From Chloroflexota bacterium (GTDB taxonomy: Bacteria > Chloroflexota > Dehalococcoidia > Tepidiformales > Tepidiformaceae): DNA of 6,098 bases. The DNA lies in assembly GCA_021823905.1 (NCBI GenBank), contig JAKALX010000241.1, positions 1 through 6,098 of the forward strand, in the 5' to 3' direction. Position numbers and translations under genes: made by a program. Under the pieces are notes generated by a model that was not told the DNA's origin, did not search any database, and saw only the letters and a program-made list of their open reading frames with translations. Of the stretch, positions 1 to 5,102 are shown in pieces. How positions within the stretch are numbered: position 1 is the first letter of the stretch; the number at the start of each line of letters is the position of its first letter.

Positions 1-822
1 GAAGCCGTCGACACGCACGTGGCGGGCGTCGGCCATCTCCAGACCCCAGGATCCGATCGGACCGAGCGCGGCCTTGAATCCAATATTCACGAGCACCGCG
101 TCGACGTCCATCTCACGCTCTTCGCCCGTGCGGTTGTCGTAGATCTGGACGTGCTGGACGCCACCTTCGCCCCAGACCCGCTTGAGCTCCCAGAACGTCA
201 TCATCGGGATGCCGGCGGTGCGGACGGCGGTGATGCTGGATTCGTGAGCGCGGAAGCCGTCGCGGCGGTGGATCAGGGTGATTTGGCTGGCCCAGTCCTT
301 CAGGTTGAGGCACCAGTCGATCGCCGTGTCACCGCCGCCGACAATCAGCAGCTTCTTGCCGCGGAACGGGCGCTTGTCCTTGACGAAGTAGAAGACGCCC
401 TTGCCCTCGTACTGGTCGACGCCGGGCTTGTCGAGCTTGTTCGGCACGAAAGCGCCGACACCGGCCGCGAGGATCACCGTGCGGCTCAGGTGCGCTTCGG
501 TTGGCGTGCCGAGGCGCCAAACTTCCTCGCCGGTGTCGGTGACGAACCTGGTCAGGGTTTCGATGCGCTGCTCGAAGACGAACGACGGTTCGAAGAGGTC
601 AAGTTGCTGGAGCAATTCCTGGACGAGGTCTTTCGCCATGATCTTGGCGTGCCCCGGAACGTCGTAGATGAGCTTTTCGGGGTAGAGCACTGCAAGCTGG
701 CCGCCCGGCTCGGGGAGCGCCTCGATGATCTTGGTCCGCATGTCGCGCAGGCCCGCGTAGAAGGCGGCGAACAAGCCGGTTGGGCCCGCGCCAATAATGG
801 TCACGTCGAAAACGTCTGCCAT
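1..822 (-). CDS. Ferredoxin--NADP+ reductase, thioredoxin-reductase-like type (3' end cut by window edge)
   Basis: The first 274 residues of a flavoprotein that moves electrons between NADPH and ferredoxin in the cytoplasm. Translation of the minus strand shows the FAD-binding GAGPTG at residues 11-16, the acidic residue closing that Rossmann fold (E34), a PGGQL loop at 39-43, the NADPH-binding GGGDTA at 162-167 and HRRDGFRAH at 185-193. Thioredoxin reductases carry a Cys-x-x-Cys just before the GGGD motif; here that stretch is YFVKDKRPFRGK (145-156), with no cysteine. This is the hallmark of the YumC-type ferredoxin/flavodoxin-NADP reductases. Family members are about 320-350 residues, so roughly 50-75 C-terminal residues lie outside the window. 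The ATG at 820-822 is supported by AAAGGA seven bases upstream. The upstream neighbour on the same strand is a peroxidase-related protein. The alternative, thioredoxin reductase, is unlikely without the cysteine pair. Seen: motifs; inferred: physiological partner. Confidence 0.93.
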   Translation of the reverse strand, partial: MADVFDVTIIGAGPTGLFAAFYAGLRDMRTKIIEALPEPGGQLAVLYPEKLIYDVPGHAKIMAKDLVQELLQQLDLFEPSFVFEQRIETLTRFVTDTGEEVWRLGTPTEAHLSRTVILAAGVGAFVPNKLDKPGVDQYEGKGVFYFVKDKRPFRGKKLLIVGGGDTAIDWCLNLKDWASQITLIHRRDGFRAHESSITAVRTAGIPMMTFWELKRVWGEGGVQHVQIYDNRTGEEREMDVDAVLVNIGFKAALGPIGSWGLEMADARHVRVDGF

Positions 823-829
823 GAAGCTA

Positions 830-835
830 TCCTTT
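830..835 (-). promoter_or_regulatory. Ribosome binding site of the ferredoxin-NADP reductase gene
   Basis: Read on the minus strand the bases are AAAGGA, followed by the 7-nt spacer TAGCTTC and then ATG. It fixes the reductase start at 822. It is one of only two clear Shine-Dalgarno sequences in the window. Confidence 0.7.
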
Positions 836-851
836 GTGCTCCCGATGTACG

Positions 852-867
852 GCCGCGCTGACGCGGC
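852..867 (-). other. GC-rich hairpin in the 5' leader of the reductase gene
   Basis: GCCGCG (852-857) and CGCGGC (862-867) are perfectly complementary around a 4-nt loop. On the minus strand this lies about 30-45 nt upstream of the reductase start codon and is not followed by a T-run, so it is not a standard terminator. It could be a leader-RNA structure or a chance palindrome in GC-rich DNA. Confidence 0.35.
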
Positions 868-898
868 TCCCCTCATGAAACCCAATCAAACGATACCG

Positions 899-920
899 AA
901 AAACGGGCAATGGTCCGTTT
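899..920 (-). terminator. Possible weak intrinsic terminator after the peroxidase-related gene
   Basis: On the minus strand AAACGG (920-915) can pair with CCGTTT (906-901) around an 8-nt loop. The right arm runs into five consecutive T's (903-899). It lies about 40 bp past the stop codon of the peroxidase-related gene and 80 bp before the reductase start, where a terminator would separate the two genes. The stem is short and half A/T, so termination would be weak at best. The rest of the 823-958 gap shows no convincing -35/-10 pair for the reductase. Confidence 0.35.
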
Positions 921-958
921 CTTTGCGCCCCGTGCGCCGGTTTGGCTCAAGATTCAGG

Positions 959-1525
959 TCAGCGCGCCATGCCCTGGTATTCGCGGTTCGGCATAATTCC
1001 GGCGCCTGATGCCAGCCGGTTCGTGAAGTTGAACATCGCCGTGACTTCGACGATGTCCCAGGTGTCCTCGTCCGAGAAGCCGAGGCCGCGAAGATCGTCG
1101 ACGTCCTCTTCCGTCACCGTCACCGGATCGAGCGTGAGCTTCACGGCGAAGTCGAGCATCGCCGTCTGCTTCTCGGAGAGGCCCGCGCGGCGGTAGTCCA
1201 GGGTGATGCGATCGCCTTTGACGGGATCCTTGAGCAGGGCTCGTACCGCGAACCCGTGCGCGGTCAGGCAGTAGAGGCACTGGTTCTGCATCGAAACGAC
1301 CACCGAGATCATCTCGCGCTCGGCCTTGCCAAGGCCCGGGGACGGCTGCATCAGATCCTCAAAGTGCGCGCGCCACTTGTTGAAGCGGCTTTCGCGCCAG
1401 GCGAAGGCGAGGAAGACGTTGGGCACGAACCCCAGCTTCTGCTCGAGTTGATCGAACAGCGCCTGCGTTTCGGGCTCGAGCGTCTTTCGTTCGGCAACGG
1501 GGAACCACGAGATTCGATCGTCCAT
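959..1525 (-). CDS. Peroxidase-related protein, AhpD / carboxymuconolactone decarboxylase fold
   Basis: A complete 188-residue protein of the AhpD-like superfamily, in the 'uncharacterized peroxidase-related enzyme' group. It carries the superfamily's redox centre: E71, then C83-L-Y-C86, then H90. The spacing (12 from Glu to the first Cys, CxxC, then His four later) is the same as Glu118/Cys130/Cys133/His137 of mycobacterial AhpD, which reduces peroxides through the cysteine pair. The extra proton-relay His132 of AhpD corresponds to Y85 here, so the relay differs and the true substrate is unknown. The N-terminal WFP motif (7-9) and the C-terminal FNFTNR stretch (165-170) fit the group as I know it. 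The length is normal. The ATG at 1523-1525 has no Shine-Dalgarno but has TACTCT six bases upstream, compatible with a leaderless transcript. It is divergent from the MoaD-like gene and upstream of the ferredoxin-NADP reductase. A role in peroxide or thiol redox is inferred from family and neighbour only. Confidence 0.88.
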   Translation of the reverse strand: MDDRISWFPVAERKTLEPETQALFDQLEQKLGFVPNVFLAFAWRESRFNKWRAHFEDLMQPSPGLGKAEREMISVVVSMQNQCLYCLTAHGFAVRALLKDPVKGDRITLDYRRAGLSEKQTAMLDFAVKLTLDPVTVTEEDVDDLRGLGFSDEDTWDIVEVTAMFNFTNRLASGAGIMPNREYQGMAR

Positions 1526-1531
1526 GCGCTC

Positions 1532-1537
1532 AGAGTA
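1532..1537 (-). promoter_or_regulatory. Candidate -10 element of the peroxidase-related gene, leaderless spacing
   Basis: Minus-strand TACTCT fits TANNNT and stands 6 nt (GAGCGC) before the ATG, so transcription would start at or next to the start codon. No good -35 hexamer is visible at 16-19 bp. The intergenic region to the divergent MoaD-like gene is 65 bp, so both promoters share it. Confidence 0.4.
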
Positions 1538-1577
1538 GCAGGGGATAGACGCTGGACGTACGAGGCGCCTGATTCTC

Positions 1578-1583
1578 TATACT
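1578..1583 (+). promoter_or_regulatory. Candidate -10 element of the MoaD/ThiS-like gene, leaderless spacing
   Basis: TATACT is a 5/6 match to TATAAT and lies 7 nt before the ATG at 1591. The best -35 match is TGGACG at 1553-1558 (4/6 to TTGACA), with a long 19-bp spacer. There is no Shine-Dalgarno between the hexamer and the ATG, so the expected transcript begins at the start codon. Confidence 0.5.
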
Positions 1584-1590
1584 CGCCGGC

Positions 1591-1827
1591 ATGATCCAGG
1601 TGAAATGGTTTCCAACGCTCGTCAAGCGCACGCGATCGAAGCAAGACCGGACGGAAGTGGCCTGGCGTGCCGGCATCACCCCGCACGACGTGTTCGTCGC
1701 GGAAGGGTTCAACCAGGCTGATGCGGAGGCGGTGATGGTCATCATCAACGACTCCCAGGAGAGCATGGGCTCGGCCCTGAAGGACGGCGACCGGCTGGAG
1801 TTCATGGTGAGCATCCAGGGAGGCTAG
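1591..1827 (+). CDS. MoaD/ThiS-family ubiquitin-like sulfur carrier protein
   Basis: A complete 78-residue protein with the size and C-terminus of a beta-grasp sulfur carrier. The ending LKDGDRLEFMVSIQGG (63-78) matches the MoaD/ThiS pattern: a DGD turn, a hydrophobic strand, then terminal Gly77-Gly78. In the family this diglycine is adenylated by a MoeB/ThiF-type E1-like enzyme and converted to a thiocarboxylate that donates sulfur to molybdopterin, thiazole or other products. The early strand IQVKWFP (2-8) and the central AVMVIIND (47-54) fit the fold. No E1-like enzyme, MoaE or ThiG is in the window, so the client pathway cannot be read from context and the subtype (MoaD, ThiS or an orphan carrier) stays open. 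Start: the ATG is preceded by a TATACT box at 7 nt and by no ribosome site. The stop is three bases before the heptamer repeat array. Family call strong, pathway unknown. Confidence 0.85.
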   Translation: MIQVKWFPTLVKRTRSKQDRTEVAWRAGITPHDVFVAEGFNQADAEAVMVIINDSQESMGSALKDGDRLEFMVSIQGG

Positions 1828-1830
1828 GCA

Positions 1831-1865
1831 CGATTCACGATTGCCGATTGCCGATTGGCGATTCC
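1831..1865 (+). repeat. Tandem heptamer array, five units of CGATTNN (left arm)
   Basis: Five contiguous 7-bp units read CGATTCA, CGATTGC, CGATTGC, CGATTGG and CGATTCC (1831-1837, 1838-1844, 1845-1851, 1852-1858, 1859-1865). The first five bases are invariant and the last two vary. The array starts three bases after the stop codon of the MoaD-like gene and is more A/T-rich than its surroundings. It is the left partner of the inverted array at 1895-1929. It resembles short tandemly repeated sequences dispersed between genes in various bacteria; I cannot tell from one copy whether it is dispersed in this genome. Confidence 0.9.
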
Positions 1866-1894
1866 CTGCCACCCACAGTCGTCTGGTCGAACCG

Positions 1895-1929
1895 AGAATC
1901 GAAAATCGTGAATTGTGAATCGTAGATCG
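1895..1929 (-). repeat. Tandem heptamer array in inverted orientation (right arm)
   Basis: Five 7-bp units read on the plus strand AGAATCG, AAAATCG, TGAATTG, TGAATCG and TAGATCG. Four of the five end in ATCG, the complement of the invariant CGAT of the left array, and three carry the full AATCG. Bases 1916-1923 are the exact reverse complement of 1830-1837; over four aligned units the two arms match at 21 of 28 positions. With the 29-bp spacer 1866-1894 the pair could fold into a long imperfect hairpin. The array overlaps the first codons of the MFS transporter gene, including its GTG start at 1915. Confidence 0.85.
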
Positions 1930-3165
1930 AGCCTCTGGCGGCGCCCCGACTTCCTGCGCCTGTGGGCCGGCGAAACCGTCTCGATCTTCGGGACGCTTAT
2001 CGGGCAGCTTGCGCTGCAGTTCACCGCGATCCTCTGGCTGGACGCGAACGCGTTCGAGGTAGCGGTCCTCGCGGCCTGCGGGCTCGTTCCCGGCTTCGCG
2101 GCGGGGCTATTCGCGGGAGTCTGGGTCGATCGGCTGGCGCGCCGGCCGATCATGATCGCCGCGGACATCGGCCGGGCGCTGCTGCTGGCCACCATCCCGC
2201 TGGCGGCGGTCTTCGACGTTCTCACGATCGGCCAGCTCTGGGCGGTGGCGTTCGCGGCCGCGGGGCTGACAGTCTTCTTCGACGTCGCCTACGAAGCGTA
2301 CCTGCCGACGCTGGTCGAGCCACACGAACTGGTGGAAGGGAACAGCAAGCTGCAGGCGAGCGCTTCGGTCGCGGAGTTCGGCAGTTTTGGGCTCAGTGGC
2401 TGGCTTGTCCAACTGCTGCGTGGGCCGGGTGCGGTGTTGATCGACTCGTTGTCGTTCGTCGTGTCGGCTTTCGCCGTCTGGCGGATCCGGACACCAGAGC
2501 CGCGCCCGTCAGCATCGGGCGAGCGTGAGCACCTGTTCCGGGAAGCGATCGAAGGCGTACGGGTTGTCGTCAGGACACCCGTGATTCGGTCGCTCGCGGT
2601 GGCGAGCGTGATCTCGATGATGGGCGCGCGGATCCTGAGCGTTGTGTACTTGCTCTACCTTTCGCGTGAGCTCGGATTCAGCCCGGGCGTGCTCGGGATG
2701 ATCTTCGGCATCGGGGGGCTGACATCGCTGGCGGGTGCGGCGGTTGCCGGCCGCTCGCCACGGCTCGGAACCGGACTGGTGCTTGCCGCCTTCATGCGGG
2801 CGACCGGGGTGTTGTTCATGCCGCTGGCGGGAAGCGCGTCTCTGCTCGGCGCCAGCTCGCTGGTGGCGAACCAGCTCGTGACCGACCCTGCCTGGACCTA
2901 CTACGACATCAACGCGATGAGCCTGCGCCAGGCGATCACCCCCAACCGGCTCCTCGGCCGCGTGAATGCCACGGTTCGTTTCGGCGAGTTCGGCGCGCAG
3001 ATCGTCGGTGTCGCGCTGGGCGGCGTGCTCGGACAGTGGCTCGGCCTGCGGGAGACGCTGTTTTTCGCGGTCGGCATTCAATACGTGTCGGCGGCGACGC
3101 TGCTCATCGGTCCGATCCCGCGGCTTCGAGCCATGCCGGCGCTCGCATCCGCGGCGGAAAGCTGA
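1915..3165 (+). CDS. MFS transporter, MFS_3 / macrolide-efflux-like exporter
   Basis: A 416-residue inner-membrane protein of the major facilitator superfamily, most like the MFS_3 group that includes enterobactin and macrolide exporters, probably a proton-driven exporter of an unknown small molecule. About twelve hydrophobic segments can be counted, near residues 15-40, 45-70, 77-100, 103-125, 150-168, 170-190, 222-248, 257-279, 285-305, 307-327, 352-374 and 378-400. The 2-3 loop carries the MFS motif A as G68-VWV-D72-R73-LA-R76-R77. The segment DVAYEAYLPTLV (123-134) and NAMSLRQAITPNRLLGRVNA (333-352) are typical of this group. The length is normal. The frame is closed by TGA at 1909-1911, leaving GTG 1915 as the only standard start before FLRLW (13-17), which is near the N-terminus in relatives. 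That GTG lies inside the inverted heptamer array and has no clear ribosome site. Substrate cannot be inferred from the neighbours. Confidence 0.9.
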   Translation: MNRRSSLWRRPDFLRLWAGETVSIFGTLIGQLALQFTAILWLDANAFEVAVLAACGLVPGFAAGLFAGVWVDRLARRPIMIAADIGRALLLATIPLAAVFDVLTIGQLWAVAFAAAGLTVFFDVAYEAYLPTLVEPHELVEGNSKLQASASVAEFGSFGLSGWLVQLLRGPGAVLIDSLSFVVSAFAVWRIRTPEPRPSASGEREHLFREAIEGVRVVVRTPVIRSLAVASVISMMGARILSVVYLLYLSRELGFSPGVLGMIFGIGGLTSLAGAAVAGRSPRLGTGLVLAAFMRATGVLFMPLAGSASLLGASSLVANQLVTDPAWTYYDINAMSLRQAITPNRLLGRVNATVRFGEFGAQIVGVALGGVLGQWLGLRETLFFAVGIQYVSAATLLIGPIPRLRAMPALASAAES

Positions 3166-3184
3166 GCAGCCGGGCGGCGGTTGC

Positions 3185-3190
3185 TACACT
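3185..3190 (+). promoter_or_regulatory. Candidate -10 element of the leader ORF / pyk unit
   Basis: TACACT (TANNNT, 4/6 to TATAAT) lies 6 nt before the ATG at 3197 and 20 bp after the MFS stop codon. A -35 match is poor (CTGAGC at 3162-3167, 17-bp spacer). The placement repeats that of the candidate -10 elements before the starts at 1525 and 1591, and it is the only promoter-like element close to pyk. Confidence 0.4.
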
Positions 3191-3196
3191 GGTGGC

Positions 3197-3295
3197 ATGC
3201 GCATCGGCCTGGTAGTCAACGCCAAAGGCGTTCGCGGGCAGAGCGAACTTGCGGCACGTGAAGGCGGGTTCGGATTGACGAGCGCGCGACCGTGA
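3197..3295 (+). CDS. Possible 32-residue leader peptide overlapping the pyk start
   Basis: A short reading frame begins MRIGLVVNAKGVRGQ and ends in a TGA (3293-3295) that overlaps the GTG start of pyruvate kinase as GTGA. Such 4-nt overlaps usually mark translational coupling, and pyk itself has no good ribosome site. Its ATG has a TACACT box 6 nt upstream and no Shine-Dalgarno. Bases 3218-3232 inside it form a perfect hairpin. I recognise no family. It may be a leader peptide that feeds ribosomes to pyk, the worn N-terminus of a lost gene, or chance: about two thirds of its third positions are G/C, which seems lower than in the neighbouring genes. No run of a single regulatory amino acid codon is present, so classical attenuation is not indicated. 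Confidence 0.4.
   Translation: MRIGLVVNAKGVRGQSELAAREGGFGLTSARP
3218..3232 (+). other. Perfect 6-bp hairpin with AAA triloop in the pyk leader
   Basis: AACGCC (3218-3223), loop AAA, GGCGTT (3227-3232). It lies about 60 nt upstream of the pyk start and inside the leader reading frame. No T-run follows, so it is not a terminator; it could stabilise the 5' end of a leaderless message or be fortuitous. Confidence 0.4.
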
Positions 3296-4740
3296 GCGGC
3301 GTTCGCCTCCGGCGCGCCAAGATCGTCTGCACGCTGGGGCCGGCATCACGCGACGCGGAGACGATCGTGGCGATGCTGCGGGCCGGCATGGATGTCGCCC
3401 GGCTGAACACGAGCCACGGCACCCTCAACGAGCACCTCGAGCTGGCGAAGCGCGTTCGCCAGGTCGCAGCGCAAGAGCAGAAGCCGGTTGCTGTCCTCAT
3501 GGACCTCGCGGGCCCAAAGCTTCGGACGGGATCGACCAGGGATGGCCAGCCGATCGAGCTCAAGCCCGGCGCAGCGATCCGGCTGACGCGCGAGGTGATC
3601 CAGGGAACGGCCGACGCGGTGACCGTCGGGTACGAGCGGCTGACCCAGGACGTACGCGTGGGCGACCGCGTCTTGTTGGACGACGGGAACCTCGAACTCG
3701 AGGTGGCGCGCGTGTCGCCAGACGGCCTCGATTGCCGCGTCGTGGTAGGCGGCTGGCTGGGTGAGCAGAAGGGCGTCAGTTTCCCGACCACCGGGCTGAC
3801 GATGCCGTCGCTGACGCACAGGGACCGCGAGTGTCTTGTCGCGGGCGTTGGCGCGGGCGTCGACTACTTCGCCCTGAGCTTCGTGCGGGATGCGGACGAC
3901 ATCGTGCGGACGCGCGAGCTGATTCGCTCACAGGGCGGCGAAACGCCGATCATCGCGAAGATCGAGCGGCGCCAGGCAATCGCGAACCTGGACGGGATCC
4001 TTGCGGAGGCGGATGGAGTAATGGTCGCCCGCGGCGATCTTGGCGTGGAGCTACCGCCGGAGGAGGTGCCGCTCCAGCAACGGCGGATCATCGCGGCCGC
4101 CGCCCGGAACATGATCCCGGTGATTACGGCCACCCAGATGCTCGAGTCGATGATGAATTCTCCGCGCCCGACGCGCGCGGAGAGCAGCGACGTCGCGAAT
4201 GCGGCCTGGGAACTCTCGGACGCCCTGATGCTGAGCGGAGAGACCGCCATCGGCCGCTACCCGGTGGAAACCGTCGCGATGATGGACAGAATCATCCGCC
4301 GGGCAGAAGAAGAGATGCCCCCGGACCCGCAAACATGGTTGACACGGGACACCGACGACCACTCGTACGTGGTCGCGCTCGCCGCCCGGCGGATCGTCGA
4401 GTCCGACCCGAACATGCGGGGCGTCGTCTGTTTCACGCGCAGCGGCAACACGGCGTTGCTGCTTTCCAAAGTGCACCCGGACGCGCCGATCTTCGCGATC
4501 ACACCGGACGAGGCGGTCGCCCGGCGGTTGTCTCTGGCGCGCTCGGTGGTGCCGCTGACGAGCCCGGCTGTCGAGTCGTCGGAACAACTGCTGCGACTGG
4601 TCGACAGCGCACTCGTGGAGGGCGGGCATCTCGCAGGGGGCGACGAGGTCGTTGTCGTGGCGAGCCTGCCCGTGCGGATCGCGAAGGGGGCGACGAACTT
4701 CCTCAAGCTCCATCGCGCCGGCGAATCGGCGGCGTACTGA
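3292..4740 (+). CDS. pyk: Pyruvate kinase
   Basis: A complete 482-residue glycolytic enzyme that converts phosphoenolpyruvate and ADP to pyruvate and ATP in the cytoplasm. The order of domains is standard: the A-domain barrel opens with AKIVCTLGPAS (9-19) and ARLNTSHG (36-43, with R37, N39, S41, H42); the B domain spans about 72-167; the barrel resumes with the signature IIAKIERR (220-227, catalytic K223 and metal ligand E225) and ARGDLGVELP (246-255, metal ligand D249). TATQMLESM and the LSGETAIGRYP stretch follow; the C domain (about 355-475) has TRSGNTALLLSK and a closing GATNFLK. The cation-site segment is DLAGPKLRTG (71-80): Lys76 replaces the Glu of K+-dependent enzymes, predicting K+ independence. 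GTG 3292 is the only standard start after the in-frame TGA at 3259-3261. It overlaps the stop of a leader ORF by 4 nt, and a DUF2007-like gene begins at the base after its stop. Confidence 0.97.
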   Translation: MSGVRLRRAKIVCTLGPASRDAETIVAMLRAGMDVARLNTSHGTLNEHLELAKRVRQVAAQEQKPVAVLMDLAGPKLRTGSTRDGQPIELKPGAAIRLTREVIQGTADAVTVGYERLTQDVRVGDRVLLDDGNLELEVARVSPDGLDCRVVVGGWLGEQKGVSFPTTGLTMPSLTHRDRECLVAGVGAGVDYFALSFVRDADDIVRTRELIRSQGGETPIIAKIERRQAIANLDGILAEADGVMVARGDLGVELPPEEVPLQQRRIIAAAARNMIPVITATQMLESMMNSPRPTRAESSDVANAAWELSDALMLSGETAIGRYPVETVAMMDRIIRRAEEEMPPDPQTWLTRDTDDHSYVVALAARRIVESDPNMRGVVCFTRSGNTALLLSKVHPDAPIFAITPDEAVARRLSLARSVVPLTSPAVESSEQLLRLVDSALVEGGHLAGGDEVVVVASLPVRIAKGATNFLKLHRAGESAAY

Positions 4741-5097
4741 ATGGCACGCGAAGGGACGGCGCTTGTCGCGGAAGCGGGTGACCCCATCCAGGCCCAGATC
4801 TGGGTCGACGCGCTCCGCGATGCCGGGATTGCGGCCGGCACGTTCGAACGAGGCGTTGGGGCGGCACTTGGCGGCGCCGTCACGACGGGCGTTTCCCGGT
4901 ATCCCGTGGTCGTGGCGAGGAAGGACCTGGTCGCGGCGCGGAACGTCATCGCGGAGCTGGACGGCGCGCTCCACCTGGCGCCAGTAGACGACCCCGAACG
5001 GCAGCACGCCGCGCGCAGGCGGGCGCTGCTCGTCGCGGCATCGATCGGGCTGGCCATCATGGTGATCGCGGCCGCGGCGCGCATCGCTGCCGGTTGA
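4741..5097 (+). CDS. DUF2007-like small protein with C-terminal membrane anchor
   Basis: A 118-residue protein whose ATG directly follows the pyk TGA (TGAATG), so it is almost certainly translated by coupling from pyk. Residues about 5-76 look like the DUF2007 'putative signal-transducing' domain: an opening strand (TALVAEAGDP, 6-15), a helix with QAQIWVDALRDAGIAA (17-32), a short Gly-rich stretch (38-50), a second strand YPVVVARKDL (54-63), and a helix AARNVIAEL (65-73). A charged linker (82-94, ending ARRR) precedes one hydrophobic helix at about 95-116 with only four residues after it. The Arg cluster before the helix suggests the N-terminal domain stays in the cytoplasm. DUF2007 proteins have no firmly known function; some are fused to membrane segments. 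The coupling suggests co-expression with pyruvate kinase but no biochemical link can be read from sequence. The domain call is by pattern and less certain than the gene itself. Confidence 0.75.
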   Translation: MAREGTALVAEAGDPIQAQIWVDALRDAGIAAGTFERGVGAALGGAVTTGVSRYPVVVARKDLVAARNVIAELDGALHLAPVDDPERQHAARRRALLVAASIGLAIMVIAAAARIAAG

Positions 5098-5102
5098 AGT
5101 CC

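Noticed and set aside
1..822. Thioredoxin reductase (trxB) as identity of the left-edge gene
   Set aside because: The Cys-x-x-Cys that precedes the GGGD motif in thioredoxin reductases is absent; the position holds VKDKRPF.
19..861. 280-codon open frame on the plus strand
   Set aside because: It is antisense to the ferredoxin-NADP reductase, whose minus-strand translation shows unmistakable FAD and NADPH motifs; the plus frame is open only because of GC-rich codon bias and has no recognisable domain.
851..868. Leader hairpin as a second intrinsic terminator
   Set aside because: No T-run follows the stem on either strand, so it was listed only as a structure.
890..910. Promoter for the reductase using minus-strand TATCGT (895-890)
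   Set aside because: TATCGT is only a 4/6 match to the -10 consensus and no hexamer resembling TTGACA lies 16-18 bp upstream.
1351..1872. 173-codon minus-strand frame running from the repeat array into the peroxidase-related gene
   Set aside because: Its N-terminus is translated heptamer repeat, its middle is antisense to the MoaD-like gene and its end overlaps the peroxidase-related gene in another frame.
1831..1929. CRISPR array
   Set aside because: The units are 7 bp and directly abutting, without spacers between them, and the second block is inverted; no cas gene is present.
2509..3081. 190-codon minus-strand frame opposite the MFS gene
   Set aside because: Shadow of the transporter; hydrophilic, low-complexity composition and no family resemblance.
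3831..4781. 316-codon plus-strand frame and the 318-codon minus-strand frame (4051-5007) within pyk
   Set aside because: Both overlap the well-supported pyruvate kinase in other frames and are rich in Arg/Gly/Ala, as expected for GC-biased shadows.
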